Shown: positions 1-6,759 of the stretch, piece after piece
Layout of the letters: the number at the start of each line of letters is the position of its first letter
Numbering within the stretch: position 1 is the stretch's first letter
Assembly: GCA_027296925.1 (NCBI GenBank)
Contig: JAPUIP010000905.1
Location: forward strand, 1-8,196
Origin: Candidatus Poribacteria bacterium
Lineage (GTDB): Bacteria > Poribacteria > WGA-4E > PCPOR2b
Direction: 5' to 3'
Length of the DNA: 8,196 nucleotides
Translations under genes and position numbers: made by a program
The notes under the pieces: model-generated
Seen by the model: the letters and a program-made list of their open reading frames with translations, nothing else
The model's database searches: none
Told to the model about the DNA's origin: nothing

Positions 1-1
1 C

Positions 2-517
2 AACTGGGAGAAGGGGTTCGCGGTTGCCATTTTTGGAGGCGTTGGCGTATATTCGCTAATCTATACCGCAGCGTTCGCCGGCGTCATGGCCACGCCGCCA
101 ACGATGGTCGAGGCGGCCGACTGGATTGAAACCAACATCCCACCGAATGAAACCATTGAACAGGAGCCCGAGATCTTGTTCAATTGGCTTGTGCCGAAAC
201 TGAGCCGGCAGGAGGATGGAGCGTCCGCGAGGTGGGCCCTCGTCCTGACGCCGAATGCGGAAGTTTTCTTGAACTACGCCGCAACACCGGAGAGCTATGC
301 CGAGATCGACTGGTACCCGGTGGAAGAGATTGAGCTGGATAGAGCAGTGGAATTCTATACGCGGATTTTAGGCGATGCGAGCCGATATGCGCTTGTGCAA
401 AGGTTTCGGCGGGGGCCGCGTTTTCTTGGCATCCCCATTTCGGATCAAGGGGCGCCGTTTCCGATGCGGGCATTAGCCCATCCGGAGATCCGCATCTATC
501 GCCGCCTTCACGATTGA
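2..517 (+). CDS. C-terminal part of a polytopic membrane protein, probably a GT39/YYY-type glycosyltransferase (5' end outside window)
   Basis: The reading frame is open from base 2 to a TGA at 515-517, so the gene starts outside the window; the ATG at 86 is internal. The visible part has one hydrophobic, probably membrane-spanning segment (about bases 14-88, GFAVAIFGGVGVYSLIYT) followed by a soluble domain of about 140 residues. This tail contains AADWIETNIPPNETI, then FLGIPISDQGAPFP, and ends with a HPEIRIYRR-like stretch. That pattern (residue-entry motif with N-x-P, then a closing His-Pro...Ile-Tyr-Arg) resembles the periplasmic C-terminal tail of bacterial polyprenyl-phosphate-dependent glycosyltransferases of the GT39 or YYY membrane families. 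The assignment rests on this tail alone; the catalytic N-terminus is not visible. Inferred role: transfer of sugars from a lipid carrier on the outer face of the inner membrane. It converges on prmA with only 5 bp between the two stop codons. Confidence 0.5.
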   Translation, partial: NWEKGFAVAIFGGVGVYSLIYTAAFAGVMATPPTMVEAADWIETNIPPNETIEQEPEILFNWLVPKLSRQEDGASARWALVLTPNAEVFLNYAATPESYAEIDWYPVEEIELDRAVEFYTRILGDASRYALVQRFRRGPRFLGIPISDQGAPFPMRALAHPEIRIYRRLHD

Positions 518-522
518 CCGCT

Positions 523-1398
523 TCACGTTGGCTTTACCCACGCCGCCAACATTCCGACCCACTCCTCTTGCTGCTGAATCTTGAGACAGCGAAATCCGTT
601 TGCCTGCAACTGATCTTCGACTTGCGGCGCTTCCGACGCCATAATTCCCGACAGTATCAGTCGTCCGTCCGGCTTCAGGAATTGCGGACATTGGGGAATC
701 ATGGGGAGAATGACCTTCGTGAGGATGTTGGCAATAATCAGATTGTATGTGCCATCAAGTACTTGCAGCCCATCCCCAGGACGTAGATGGACAATTGACG
801 TGACATCGTTGAGTTGGACATTTCGCTGAGCGATTGGAATCGCTGTTGTATCCAGATCAACGGCATCGACTCGCTTGGCGCCGAGCTTGGCGGCTGCGAT
901 CGCGAGGATGCCGGATCCGGTGCCAATGTCGGCAACGCGCGCATTGCCTGTTACGGCTTCTTCCAATAATTGTATCGAGAGTTGCGTGGTTGGATGCTGC
1001 CCGGTGCCAAATGCCATGCCCGGGTCTAATTGGATGAGAATTTCGGAGGGTTCGGTCGTGATATGATGCCAGGTGGGAGTGATGATCAGACGTTGACCAA
1101 TTTTTTGGGGCGGAAAGGCGGACCGCCACTGCTCTGACCAGTTTTCTTCCTCAACGCATTTCAGCGAGACTTCCGCGGGCACTGCATCAATCCCGGCACC
1201 AGGCAGACTGTCTAAAAATCTCCGCAGATTCTGGACATGACCACCGACCAGATCATCCAGAGGGAAGTAGGAGATCAGCGCGACAGCGGGAAGTTCCTCT
1301 TTCACTTCGAGCCCGGTTGCACCGAGCTCGAAGAGGTAATTCGCAACAGCGTCCGATGCTTCTTGGGAAGTGGTGACGGTTACCTGTGCCCATTTCAT
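523..1398 (-). CDS. prmA: ribosomal protein L11 methyltransferase PrmA
   Basis: This is an S-adenosylmethionine-dependent class I methyltransferase that trimethylates lysine and N-terminal amino groups of ribosomal protein L11 in the cytoplasm. The 291-residue length fits the family. Visible hallmarks are the N-terminal L11-recognition domain ending in ENWSEQWRSAFPP (about residues 86-97), the PrmA signature DPGMAFGTGQHPTT (125-138), the SAM-binding motif I ADIGTGSGILAI (156-167), the acidic end of motif II VDAVDLD (177-183), and ANILTKVI (223-230) in place of the usual catalytic-pocket N-I/P-P/L-x motif. The ATG at 1398 is the first Met of the conserved MKWAQV start; no strong Shine-Dalgarno is seen. 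prmA follows dnaJ in many Firmicutes operons, and the same order holds here, but a 221-bp gap with an inserted repeat element separates them. It may be read through from the heat-shock promoter or have its own weak one. Confidence 0.95.
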   Translation of the reverse strand: MKWAQVTVTTSQEASDAVANYLFELGATGLEVKEELPAVALISYFPLDDLVGGHVQNLRRFLDSLPGAGIDAVPAEVSLKCVEEENWSEQWRSAFPPQKIGQRLIITPTWHHITTEPSEILIQLDPGMAFGTGQHPTTQLSIQLLEEAVTGNARVADIGTGSGILAIAAAKLGAKRVDAVDLDTTAIPIAQRNVQLNDVTSIVHLRPGDGLQVLDGTYNLIIANILTKVILPMIPQCPQFLKPDGRLILSGIMASEAPQVEDQLQANGFRCLKIQQQEEWVGMLAAWVKPT

Positions 1399-1486
1399 AT
1401 TTTGGAAGGGACTGGCACGATTGTTCGAGCGGCAGATTGTGAATTGCTGGCAGATTCAAGGTTAACAAAGCAAGTTATATATCTTG

Positions 1487-1620
1487 GGACTTACGCCGAT
1501 GAACGCTTCAGACGGAATCCTTCTTGGGGCGAAGAATTCCGCAGAAACCGCCCGTCCGTTAAGATTTACGCTTTCCACCGACACAGAACGGCCGTGTTTC
1601 TCGGTGAAAGGCGTAAGTCC
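1487..1620. repeat. MITE-like element with 11-bp terminal inverted repeats, between dnaJ and prmA
   Basis: The element is bounded by exact inverted repeats GGACTTACGCC (1487-1497) and GGCGTAAGTCC (1610-1620). Inside lie two hairpins. One has arms CGGAATCCTTC (1513-1523) and GAAGAATTCCG (1531-1541), with one mismatch and a 7-base loop. The other spans 1571-1610, with arms CTTTCCACCGA and TCGGTGAAAG. A third, diverged copy of the end motif (AGATTTACGC, 1562-1571) extends the second hairpin. Flanks share ATCTTG immediately outside the left end (1481-1486) and two bases outside the right end (1623-1628), consistent with an imperfect 8-bp target duplication (ATATCTTG/TAATCTTG). There is no transposase, so it would have to be moved in trans. 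At 134 bp with strong RNA secondary structure it may also slow transcription into prmA or stabilise the dnaJ 3' end. Its mobility is inferred from structure only. Confidence 0.65.
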
Positions 1621-2786
1621 TAATCTTGCTTGCTTGTGTCATCCGCATCGTCATGTTGATGGCGATGGAAGAGTTTATCGCCCAATTTATCGAAGAAACC
1701 GTGATTGTCTTCGTCCGAGCATTCCCCCCGCAATCGCCCAAGCTCTGCCAATAACTCCCTCTCGCGTTCTGTCAGGTTCGTCGGCGTTTCGATCCGGACT
1801 TCAACAATCAGATCCCCAGAACCGTAATGATTGTAGTAAGGCACGCCCTTCTTGGGGATGCGTAATCTTTTGCCATACTGTGCGCCGGCGGTGATGGTTA
1901 GCCTGGCAGTCCCATCAATGGTCGGGACTTCAATATCGACACCGAGCGCAGCTTGTATAAAGGAGATTCGGGCTGTCGTAATCAGATCGTCGCCTTCTCG
2001 AACGAAACGCTCATGCGGCGCCACATGAAACACAACAAAGAGATCACCGGGCGGACCGCCGTTGACCCCCGCTTCCCCTTCACCACGCATCTGGATCTTG
2101 AATCCCGTATCAACCCCTTTGGGGATGCCCACCTTGATTTTACGAGTGATGCGGACAAGTCCTTGACCGTTGCACGCCTGGCAAGGATTTGGGACAACTC
2201 TGCCTTCACCTTGACAACGCGGACAGGTGCGTGACATACTAAAGAAGCCCTGTGTGCGTGTCACTTGCCCACGCCCAAAACACTCCGGGCACGTCTCAAG
2301 TTTAGAACCCGGCTCGGCGCCGGCACCATGGCACTTCTGGCAGGTTTCAAGGCGAGGCACCTCGATCGTGGCGGTTGTTCCGAGGATTGCATCTTCTAAA
2401 GAGATCTCCAGATCGTACTGCAAACTCCGTCCACGCTTGGGCCCTCTCTGCCTGCGGGCGGAAGATCTGAATCCGAAGAGATCTCCGAAATCCCCGAAGA
2501 TGTCTCCAACAATATCCTCAAAATTGCCAAAGTCAAAGCCACCGGCCCCCATAGTTCCGTCCGGCCCTGCATGACCAAACCGATCATAGCGGCCCCGCTT
2601 ATCAGTGTTCCGCAGAACCCCATAGGCTTCGGTTGCCTCTTTGAATTTCTCTTCAGCTTCTTTGTCACCTGGATTTTTATCGGGGTGGTATCTAATTGCC
2701 AGCCTGCGGTAGGCTTTCTTGATCTCATCTTCGCCTGCATTTTGGCTGACGCTGAGCACATCGTAGTAGTCACGTTTCTCCGCCAT
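1620..2786 (-). CDS. dnaJ: co-chaperone DnaJ (Hsp40)
   Basis: DnaJ delivers unfolded polypeptides to DnaK and stimulates its ATPase. The 388-residue protein has all parts of a type I Hsp40. These are a J domain (1-72) with the HPD motif at 34-36, a Gly/Phe-rich linker (about 74-107) containing repeated GDxFGDF-like units, and a zinc-binding domain with four CxxCxGxG repeats (Cys149/152, 166/169, 188/191, 202/205). The beta-sheet substrate domain follows (about 211-345), then a His/Asp-rich tail. The ATG at 2786 is preceded, 7 bases upstream, by AAGGGGG (2794-2800), which overlaps the dnaK stop codon and suggests translational coupling. The final TAG is formed by TA from the gene plus the first base of the adjoining repeat element, so the last codon or two may have been altered by that insertion. 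Confidence 0.98.
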   Translation of the reverse strand: MAEKRDYYDVLSVSQNAGEDEIKKAYRRLAIRYHPDKNPGDKEAEEKFKEATEAYGVLRNTDKRGRYDRFGHAGPDGTMGAGGFDFGNFEDIVGDIFGDFGDLFGFRSSARRQRGPKRGRSLQYDLEISLEDAILGTTATIEVPRLETCQKCHGAGAEPGSKLETCPECFGRGQVTRTQGFFSMSRTCPRCQGEGRVVPNPCQACNGQGLVRITRKIKVGIPKGVDTGFKIQMRGEGEAGVNGGPPGDLFVVFHVAPHERFVREGDDLITTARISFIQAALGVDIEVPTIDGTARLTITAGAQYGKRLRIPKKGVPYYNHYGSGDLIVEVRIETPTNLTERERELLAELGRLRGECSDEDNHGFFDKLGDKLFHRHQHDDADDTSKQD

Positions 2787-2798
2787 AAGCCATCCCCC

Positions 2799-4733
2799 TT
2801 ACTTTTTATCGGCGTTGTCGTCGGTATTTTCGTCAACAACTTCCCCTTCAACATCAACAATGGTTTCGTCCGGTCCTTCTGCCGTTGTTGCCGAATCTTC
2901 CGTGTCTGTAGCAGTTTCGGACTCGGCTGCTGCCTGTGCATACATGACTTCTGCCAATTTATGACTTGCCTGCATCAGCGCATCGGTATCCGTCCGAATC
3001 GCTTCAATATCGCTCCCGTTCAACGTCTCTCTCAATTTTTGGATCGCACTTTCGACTTCGTTGCGGTCCCCATCCGAAATCTTATCGCCGTATTCTTGAA
3101 GCGATTTCTCTGTGGTATAGATCAGCGAGTCAGCACGGTTGCGAACCTCGACTTCATCTTTCTTTTTTTTGTCCTCTTCCGCATGGACTTCAGCGTCTTT
3201 GACCATCTGTTCGATTTCCGCATCAGACAGCGCACTGGAAGATTCGATACGAATGTTCTGTTCTTTCCCCGTCCCCAGATCTTTGGCAGATACATGCACA
3301 ATGCCATTTGCATCAATGTCAAACGTCACTTCAATCTGCGGTAGACCGCGCGGCGCTGGCGGGATGCCCACCAGATCAAACCGCCCAAGCGTGCGATTGT
3401 AAACCGCGAGATCTCGTTCTCCCTGCAAGACGTTTATACTCACGGCTTCCTGGTTATCCGACGCCGTTGAAAAGGTCTGGTTCTTCTTTGTCGGGATGGT
3501 TGTATTCCGCTCAATCAGCCGCGTGAAGACACCACCCAGCGTTTCAATTCCGAGTGAAAGGGGAGTCACATCGAGCAACAGCACATCTTTAACCCCTTCA
3601 TCGCCCGATAAAACCCCGCCCTGAATTGCAGCGCCAATCGCAACGACTTCATCGGGGTTGACACCTTTATGCGATTCCTTGCCAAAAAACTGCTGAACCG
3701 CTTCCTGCACCTTTGGCATACGGGTCTGCCCACCAACGAGCACGACCTCATCGATGTCTGCAGGGGTTAATTCGGCATCGGCAAGGGCTTGTCGGCAGGG
3801 ACCGATTGTCCGAGCAATGAGATCCTCCGTGAGTTGCTCAAGTTTCGCTCGCGTGAGCGTGATATTGAGGTGTTTGGGGCCACTCGCATCGGCGGTAACG
3901 AAAGGGAGGTTAATCTCTGATTGTAATGTCGTTGATAATTCACTCTTCGCTTTTTCCGCCGCTTCTCTCAGACGTTGGAGAGCCATTGGATCTTGGCGCA
4001 GGTCGATCCCATTCTCTCGGAGGAATTCCTCCGCCAACCAATCGACGATCTGCTGATCGAAGTCATCCCCACCCAAATGTGTATCGCCGTTTGTACTTTT
4101 GACCTCGAAAACCCCCTCACCAATTTCGAGGATCGAAATGTCAAAGGTGCCGCCGCCTAAATCGTAAACGGCGATTTTCTCGTCCTTCTTCCGATCCAAT
4201 CCGTAAGCCAGGGAGGCAGCCGTCGGTTCATTGATGATTCGCAGCACTTCGAGCCCAGCGATCCGGCCAGCGTCTTTGGTTGCCTGCCGTTGCGCATCGT
4301 TAAAGTAGGCTGGGACAGTAATGGCCGCTTGCGTCACCGTTTCGCCGAGGTACGATTCAGCCGTCTCCTTCATTTTCCGTAAGACGATCGCTGAAATCTC
4401 CGGGGGTGCATATTCGCGACCTTCGATCTTGATTTGCGCTTCGTTATTGGGCCCCTCAACAACCGCATAAGGTACCCTTTGAATTTCCGAAGTGACTTCG
4501 TTATAACGCCGTCCGACAAAACGCTTGATGGAAAACACCGTGCTCTGCGGGTTTGTCACGGCCTGCCTTTTAGCGACCTGCCCAACAATCCGCTCACCAT
4601 CTTTCGTAAAGGCGACAACAGAAGGGGTTGTTCGGCTACCCTCGGCATTTGCGATGACCTTTGGCTCGCCACCCTCTAAAATAGCGACGCAAGAGTTTGT
4701 TGTACCAAGGTCTATTCCGATCACTTTACTCAT
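2799..4733 (-). CDS. dnaK: chaperone DnaK (Hsp70)
   Basis: This cytoplasmic ATP-dependent Hsp70 binds and releases hydrophobic segments of unfolded proteins, assisted by DnaJ and GrpE. Its 644 residues match the family. The nucleotide-binding domain shows GIDLGTTNS (6-14), Lys70, the adenosine-side motif DLGGGTFDIS (191-200, with Thr196 equivalent to E. coli Thr199), NGDTHLGGDDFD (215-226) and VLVGGQTRMPKV (331-342). The linker VLLLDVTP (384-391) leads to the substrate-binding sandwich, then a helical lid and an acidic tail of about 40 residues that ends in DNADKK. The ATPase domain has the extra segment around residues 80-105 found in Gram-negative-type DnaK and absent from Firmicutes DnaK. 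The start is set by AAGGAGG (4743-4749), 9 bases upstream inside grpE, and the first 8 bases overlap the grpE 3' end. Confidence 0.99.
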   Translation of the reverse strand: MSKVIGIDLGTTNSCVAILEGGEPKVIANAEGSRTTPSVVAFTKDGERIVGQVAKRQAVTNPQSTVFSIKRFVGRRYNEVTSEIQRVPYAVVEGPNNEAQIKIEGREYAPPEISAIVLRKMKETAESYLGETVTQAAITVPAYFNDAQRQATKDAGRIAGLEVLRIINEPTAASLAYGLDRKKDEKIAVYDLGGGTFDISILEIGEGVFEVKSTNGDTHLGGDDFDQQIVDWLAEEFLRENGIDLRQDPMALQRLREAAEKAKSELSTTLQSEINLPFVTADASGPKHLNITLTRAKLEQLTEDLIARTIGPCRQALADAELTPADIDEVVLVGGQTRMPKVQEAVQQFFGKESHKGVNPDEVVAIGAAIQGGVLSGDEGVKDVLLLDVTPLSLGIETLGGVFTRLIERNTTIPTKKNQTFSTASDNQEAVSINVLQGERDLAVYNRTLGRFDLVGIPPAPRGLPQIEVTFDIDANGIVHVSAKDLGTGKEQNIRIESSSALSDAEIEQMVKDAEVHAEEDKKKKDEVEVRNRADSLIYTTEKSLQEYGDKISDGDRNEVESAIQKLRETLNGSDIEAIRTDTDALMQASHKLAEVMYAQAAAESETATDTEDSATTAEGPDETIVDVEGEVVDENTDDNADKK

Positions 4734-5367
4734 CTGACACTTCCTCCTTCTCGCCTTTACCCTTAGAAACGGAAACCATTGATGGGCGAATCACGCGACT
4801 ATGTAATAGATACCCGCGTTGAAATTCTTGAATCACTCGATTTTCCTCGACCTCTTCTGATTCAATATGCATAATTGCTTCATGTAGAGTTGGATCAAAC
4901 AGTTCCCCCGCGGCATCAATTGGTGTGACACCGCGCTTTTCCAGCGTACTGAGAAGTTGTTTATGGATCATCTCAATTCCTGCGGTAAGGGCGTCAAAAT
5001 CTTTTGAATCCTTTGTGGAGTTGACAGCTTTCTCGATACTATCTACTGTTGGAATCAGATCTTTTACAAGGCTCTCCTGGGCATATTTTAAGAAATCCTC
5101 TTTGTCACGTTCGGCGCGTCGTTTTGAGTTTTCAAATTCCGCGATTGTACGAAGCATCCGGTCATATCGTTCCTCATATTCAGCTTTCAAACAGGCAAAT
5201 TCCTCCGCCGAGGGGCCTTCTTCCGGCTCCGCGCTTTCGCTAGCGGCTTCCTCCGCAGATGCCTCGGCCTCGGCGTCGCTCGGCTGGTCGACCGTTGCTT
5301 CTTGATCTTCTGCTTGTGTTTCTGCTTCTTGATTTTCGGCTGTATCTGCTTTCTTCGCTTCTGACAT
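4726..5367 (-). CDS. grpE: nucleotide exchange factor GrpE
   Basis: GrpE works as a dimer that releases ADP from DnaK, resetting the chaperone cycle; it often also acts as a thermosensor. From this start the product is 213 residues. An acidic, Glu/Ala-rich disordered N-terminus (1-55) is followed by a long helix predicted to form the dimer coiled coil (about 56-105, with RTIAEFENSKRR at 73-84). The four-helix part and the C-terminal beta domain follow, with FDPTLHEAI (157-165) and the family signature GYLLHSRVIRPSMV (185-198). Three in-frame ATGs lie close together (5385, 5373, 5367). The third is preferred because AGAAAGGTGAT (5372-5382) sits 4 bases upstream and resembles the anti-Shine-Dalgarno complement. 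Starting at 5385 would add six residues and lacks a ribosome binding site. The stop overlaps dnaK by 8 bp. Confidence 0.95.
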   Translation of the reverse strand: MSEAKKADTAENQEAETQAEDQEATVDQPSDAEAEASAEEAASESAEPEEGPSAEEFACLKAEYEERYDRMLRTIAEFENSKRRAERDKEDFLKYAQESLVKDLIPTVDSIEKAVNSTKDSKDFDALTAGIEMIHKQLLSTLEKRGVTPIDAAGELFDPTLHEAIMHIESEEVEENRVIQEFQRGYLLHSRVIRPSMVSVSKGKGEKEEVSDE

Positions 5368-5371
5368 CCTC

Positions 5372-5382
5372 ATCACCTTTCT
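5372..5382 (-). promoter_or_regulatory. ribosome binding site deciding the grpE start
   Basis: On the minus strand the sequence AGAAAGGTGAT lies 4 bases before the ATG at 5367. It matches the 16S 3'-tail complement (AGGAGGTGAT) apart from a missing AG. It overlaps the two upstream in-frame ATG codons, so those are less likely to be the start. Confidence 0.5.
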
Positions 5383-5434
5383 CATGGAGTCTGATTTTTA
5401 TAATCCGGGAATCTGTTGCGCTAACTTTCATACC

Positions 5435-5575
5435 GATTTAGGATTGAAACTTCCCATTTGATACCGCCTTTTCGCCCCCCTCTCTGTCTCCCCCTAACCT
5501 TGGGGGGAGAGACGGGGTCGCCCAGACAGAGGGGGCTTATCAAACCTTCCAAATGAGAAAAAGCAAACCTAATCC
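5435..5575. repeat. GC-rich nested inverted repeat in the hrcA-grpE gap
   Basis: This accounts for most of the 258-bp stretch between hrcA and grpE. The dyad is layered. The outer arms are GATTTAGG (5435-5442) and CCTAATCC (5568-5575, imperfect). Inside them are CATTTG/CAAATG (5455-5460 and 5550-5555) and TTTGATA/TATCAAA (5457-5463 and 5538-5544). Next is CCCCCTCTCTGTCT/AGACAGAGGGGG (5476-5489 and 5524-5535, two bases bulged). The core hairpin is CCCCC, TAACCTT, GGGGG (5490-5506). No U-tract follows on the minus strand, so it is not a standard intrinsic terminator. It may be a dispersed palindromic repeat, and in the operon mRNA it would fold into a strong structure. That could limit read-through or mark a processing site, so that the chaperone genes and hrcA differ in transcript level. 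No coding potential was seen here. Confidence 0.6.
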
Positions 5576-5625
5576 AGTATCAAAGGTTTCACGTCCATTG
5601 ATAACCCTGATGTAAGCGACGAATT

Positions 5626-6669
5626 TTATCCACCAAAATTCATAAGAGACGGTTCAAAGAATTGACTGATCACTTCCGCAGTAAATTTAACAATCGATAC
5701 GACACGCGGATACGCCATCCGTGTCGGTCCGATGACGCCTATCGTCCCAAACTGGTTGCCCTGAGTCCGATAATTCGATCTAACGATACTGCACATCTCC
5801 ATGCCTTCACAGCCACTTTCGCTGCCGATCAGTACCTGAGTTCCAAACTCACTCGGTGGAGCAGACAAGAGGTCGGCAACCTGCTCCTTCCGCTCCAATA
5901 CCCGAAAGAGCGGCTCAATCTTCTGAATATCTCCAAACTCAGGCTGACTAAAAAAGTTGGAGGCGCCATCGATGTAAACATGAATTTCCGAATCGAGGGA
6001 TAAGGTATGGTGGACAACAACTGCCATTGGTTCTGATGGGTATTGATCGAAGACGGCTTTCAACTGCGCTGTCTGACGTATCTGTTTTAAGGGCAGCCCG
6101 GCGAACTTTTCATTGAATATCCGACTCATCCGGCTGACCTCCTCATCAGATAGATTGTCAGTTATAGGAACAACCTGGTTTTTCACAACTCCGGAAGCCA
6201 TTAACAAAATCGCCAGGATGTGTTTGCTGTCAATCGAAATGAGTTCCAGACGGTGTAGAACGCTCTCGTCTAACTCTGGACTCACAGCAATTCCCGTATA
6301 ATGAGAAGTCTCCGACAGAATCTTGGAAGTCTGTTCCATAATTTCTTCAAAATCACGGTTAGACGAAACGTATCCATCCTGGATCCGTTGCTTCTCCCTT
6401 AGGCTCAACTCCTCAGTCGTCATCATACTATCGACGTACACCCGATAGCCTTGCTCTGTTGGAATGCGACCGGCAGAGGTATGGGGCTGCGTCACATAGC
6501 CGAGATCCTCAAGATCTGCCATCGTATTCCGGATGGTTGCGGCACTTAACCCCATCTCATAGTCCCGCGCAATCCTCCGAGAACTAACGGGTTCAGCCGT
6601 CTGATTATAGCATTCGACAATCGCCTCTAAAATGTTGCGTTGTCGAGCATCTAACACAGGAGTTGTCAA
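5626..6669 (-). CDS. hrcA: heat-inducible transcription repressor HrcA
   Basis: HrcA is the dimeric repressor that binds the CIRCE operator and shuts off the chaperone operon when GroEL/DnaK capacity is ample. The product from TTG 6669 is 347 residues, the usual family length. It shows an N-terminal winged helix (ARQRNILEAIVECY near the start, SSRR at 29-32, LSAATIRNTMADLEDLGYV at 41-59), the wing and linker motif SAGRIPTEQGYRVYVD (65-80), a GAF-like middle, and the C-terminal signature IGPTRMAYPRV (313-323). The frame stays open to a TTG at 6759, but that codon is the first half of the -35 box, and CIRCE lies inside that extension. The TTG at 6669 has TTGAGG (6678-6683) 8 bases upstream; a GTG at 6657 is the next alternative but lacks a ribosome binding site. 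As CIRCE lies in its own leader, hrcA is autoregulated. Confidence 0.95.
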   Translation of the reverse strand: MTTPVLDARQRNILEAIVECYNQTAEPVSSRRIARDYEMGLSAATIRNTMADLEDLGYVTQPHTSAGRIPTEQGYRVYVDSMMTTEELSLREKQRIQDGYVSSNRDFEEIMEQTSKILSETSHYTGIAVSPELDESVLHRLELISIDSKHILAILLMASGVVKNQVVPITDNLSDEEVSRMSRIFNEKFAGLPLKQIRQTAQLKAVFDQYPSEPMAVVVHHTLSLDSEIHVYIDGASNFFSQPEFGDIQKIEPLFRVLERKEQVADLLSAPPSEFGTQVLIGSESGCEGMEMCSIVRSNYRTQGNQFGTIGVIGPTRMAYPRVVSIVKFTAEVISQFFEPSLMNFGG

Positions 6670-6677
6670 TGGTAGCG

Positions 6678-6683
6678 CCTCAA
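6678..6683 (-). promoter_or_regulatory. ribosome binding site deciding the hrcA start
   Basis: TTGAGG on the minus strand lies 8 bases before the TTG at 6669 and downstream of CIRCE. It is the only Shine-Dalgarno-like sequence between the predicted transcription start and the conserved winged-helix domain. Confidence 0.55.
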
Positions 6684-6695
6684 TTTTAGGAAGTT

Positions 6696-6722
6696 TTAGC
6701 ACTCTACTCTTCAGAGTGCTAA
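6696..6722 (-). promoter_or_regulatory. CIRCE operator (HrcA-binding inverted repeat)
   Basis: The consensus CIRCE arms TTAGCACTC (6696-6704) and GAGTGCTAA (6714-6722) are both perfect and separated by exactly 9 bases. It begins about 8 bases downstream of the -10 hexamer, so the transcription start falls at or just before its edge. HrcA bound here would block transcription initiation of the whole hrcA-grpE-dnaK-dnaJ unit. The RNA copy of CIRCE can also form a stem in the leader. Confidence 0.97.
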
Positions 6723-6730
6723 GCTGGGTT

Positions 6731-6759
6731 AAAATACCATTTTCAACTGAATTTGTCAA
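6731..6759 (-). promoter_or_regulatory. sigma70-type promoter of the hrcA-grpE-dnaK-dnaJ operon
   Basis: On the minus strand the consensus -35 box TTGACA (6754-6759), a 17-bp spacer and a -10 box TATTTT (6731-6736, 4 of 6 consensus bases) precede CIRCE directly. A vegetative promoter controlled by a CIRCE operator is the standard arrangement for HrcA-regulated operons. It makes a dedicated heat-shock sigma factor unnecessary here. Confidence 0.85.

Noticed and set aside
86..517. Complete 143-residue gene starting at ATG 86
   Set aside because: The frame is open from base 2 and encodes a hydrophobic segment before the ATG, and there is no ribosome binding site; the gene begins outside the window.
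1484..1894. Plus-strand open frame starting at the repeat element and running into dnaJ antisense
   Set aside because: It combines repeat-element sequence with the antisense of the dnaJ 3' end, has no ribosome binding site and no recognisable domain.
2396..2941. Minus-strand open frame of 181 codons across the dnaK-dnaJ junction
   Set aside because: It is out of frame with both dnaJ and dnaK, whose conserved domains are intact over the same bases; it is a frame shadow.
2571..3344. Plus-strand open frame of 257 codons opposite dnaK and the dnaJ start
   Set aside because: It lies fully antisense to dnaK and the dnaJ 5' end. Its Phe/Cys-rich translation is what the reverse of an acidic, Lys/Asp-rich tail gives, and no family motif is visible.
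5442..5451. GGATTGAAAC, which resembles the end of many CRISPR repeats
   Set aside because: It occurs once, with no regularly spaced copies or cas genes nearby; it is part of the inverted repeat in the hrcA-grpE gap.
5476..5535. GC-rich hairpin as an intrinsic terminator after hrcA
   Set aside because: No U-tract follows on the transcribed strand, and essential grpE-dnaK-dnaJ genes lie downstream, so full termination is unlikely.
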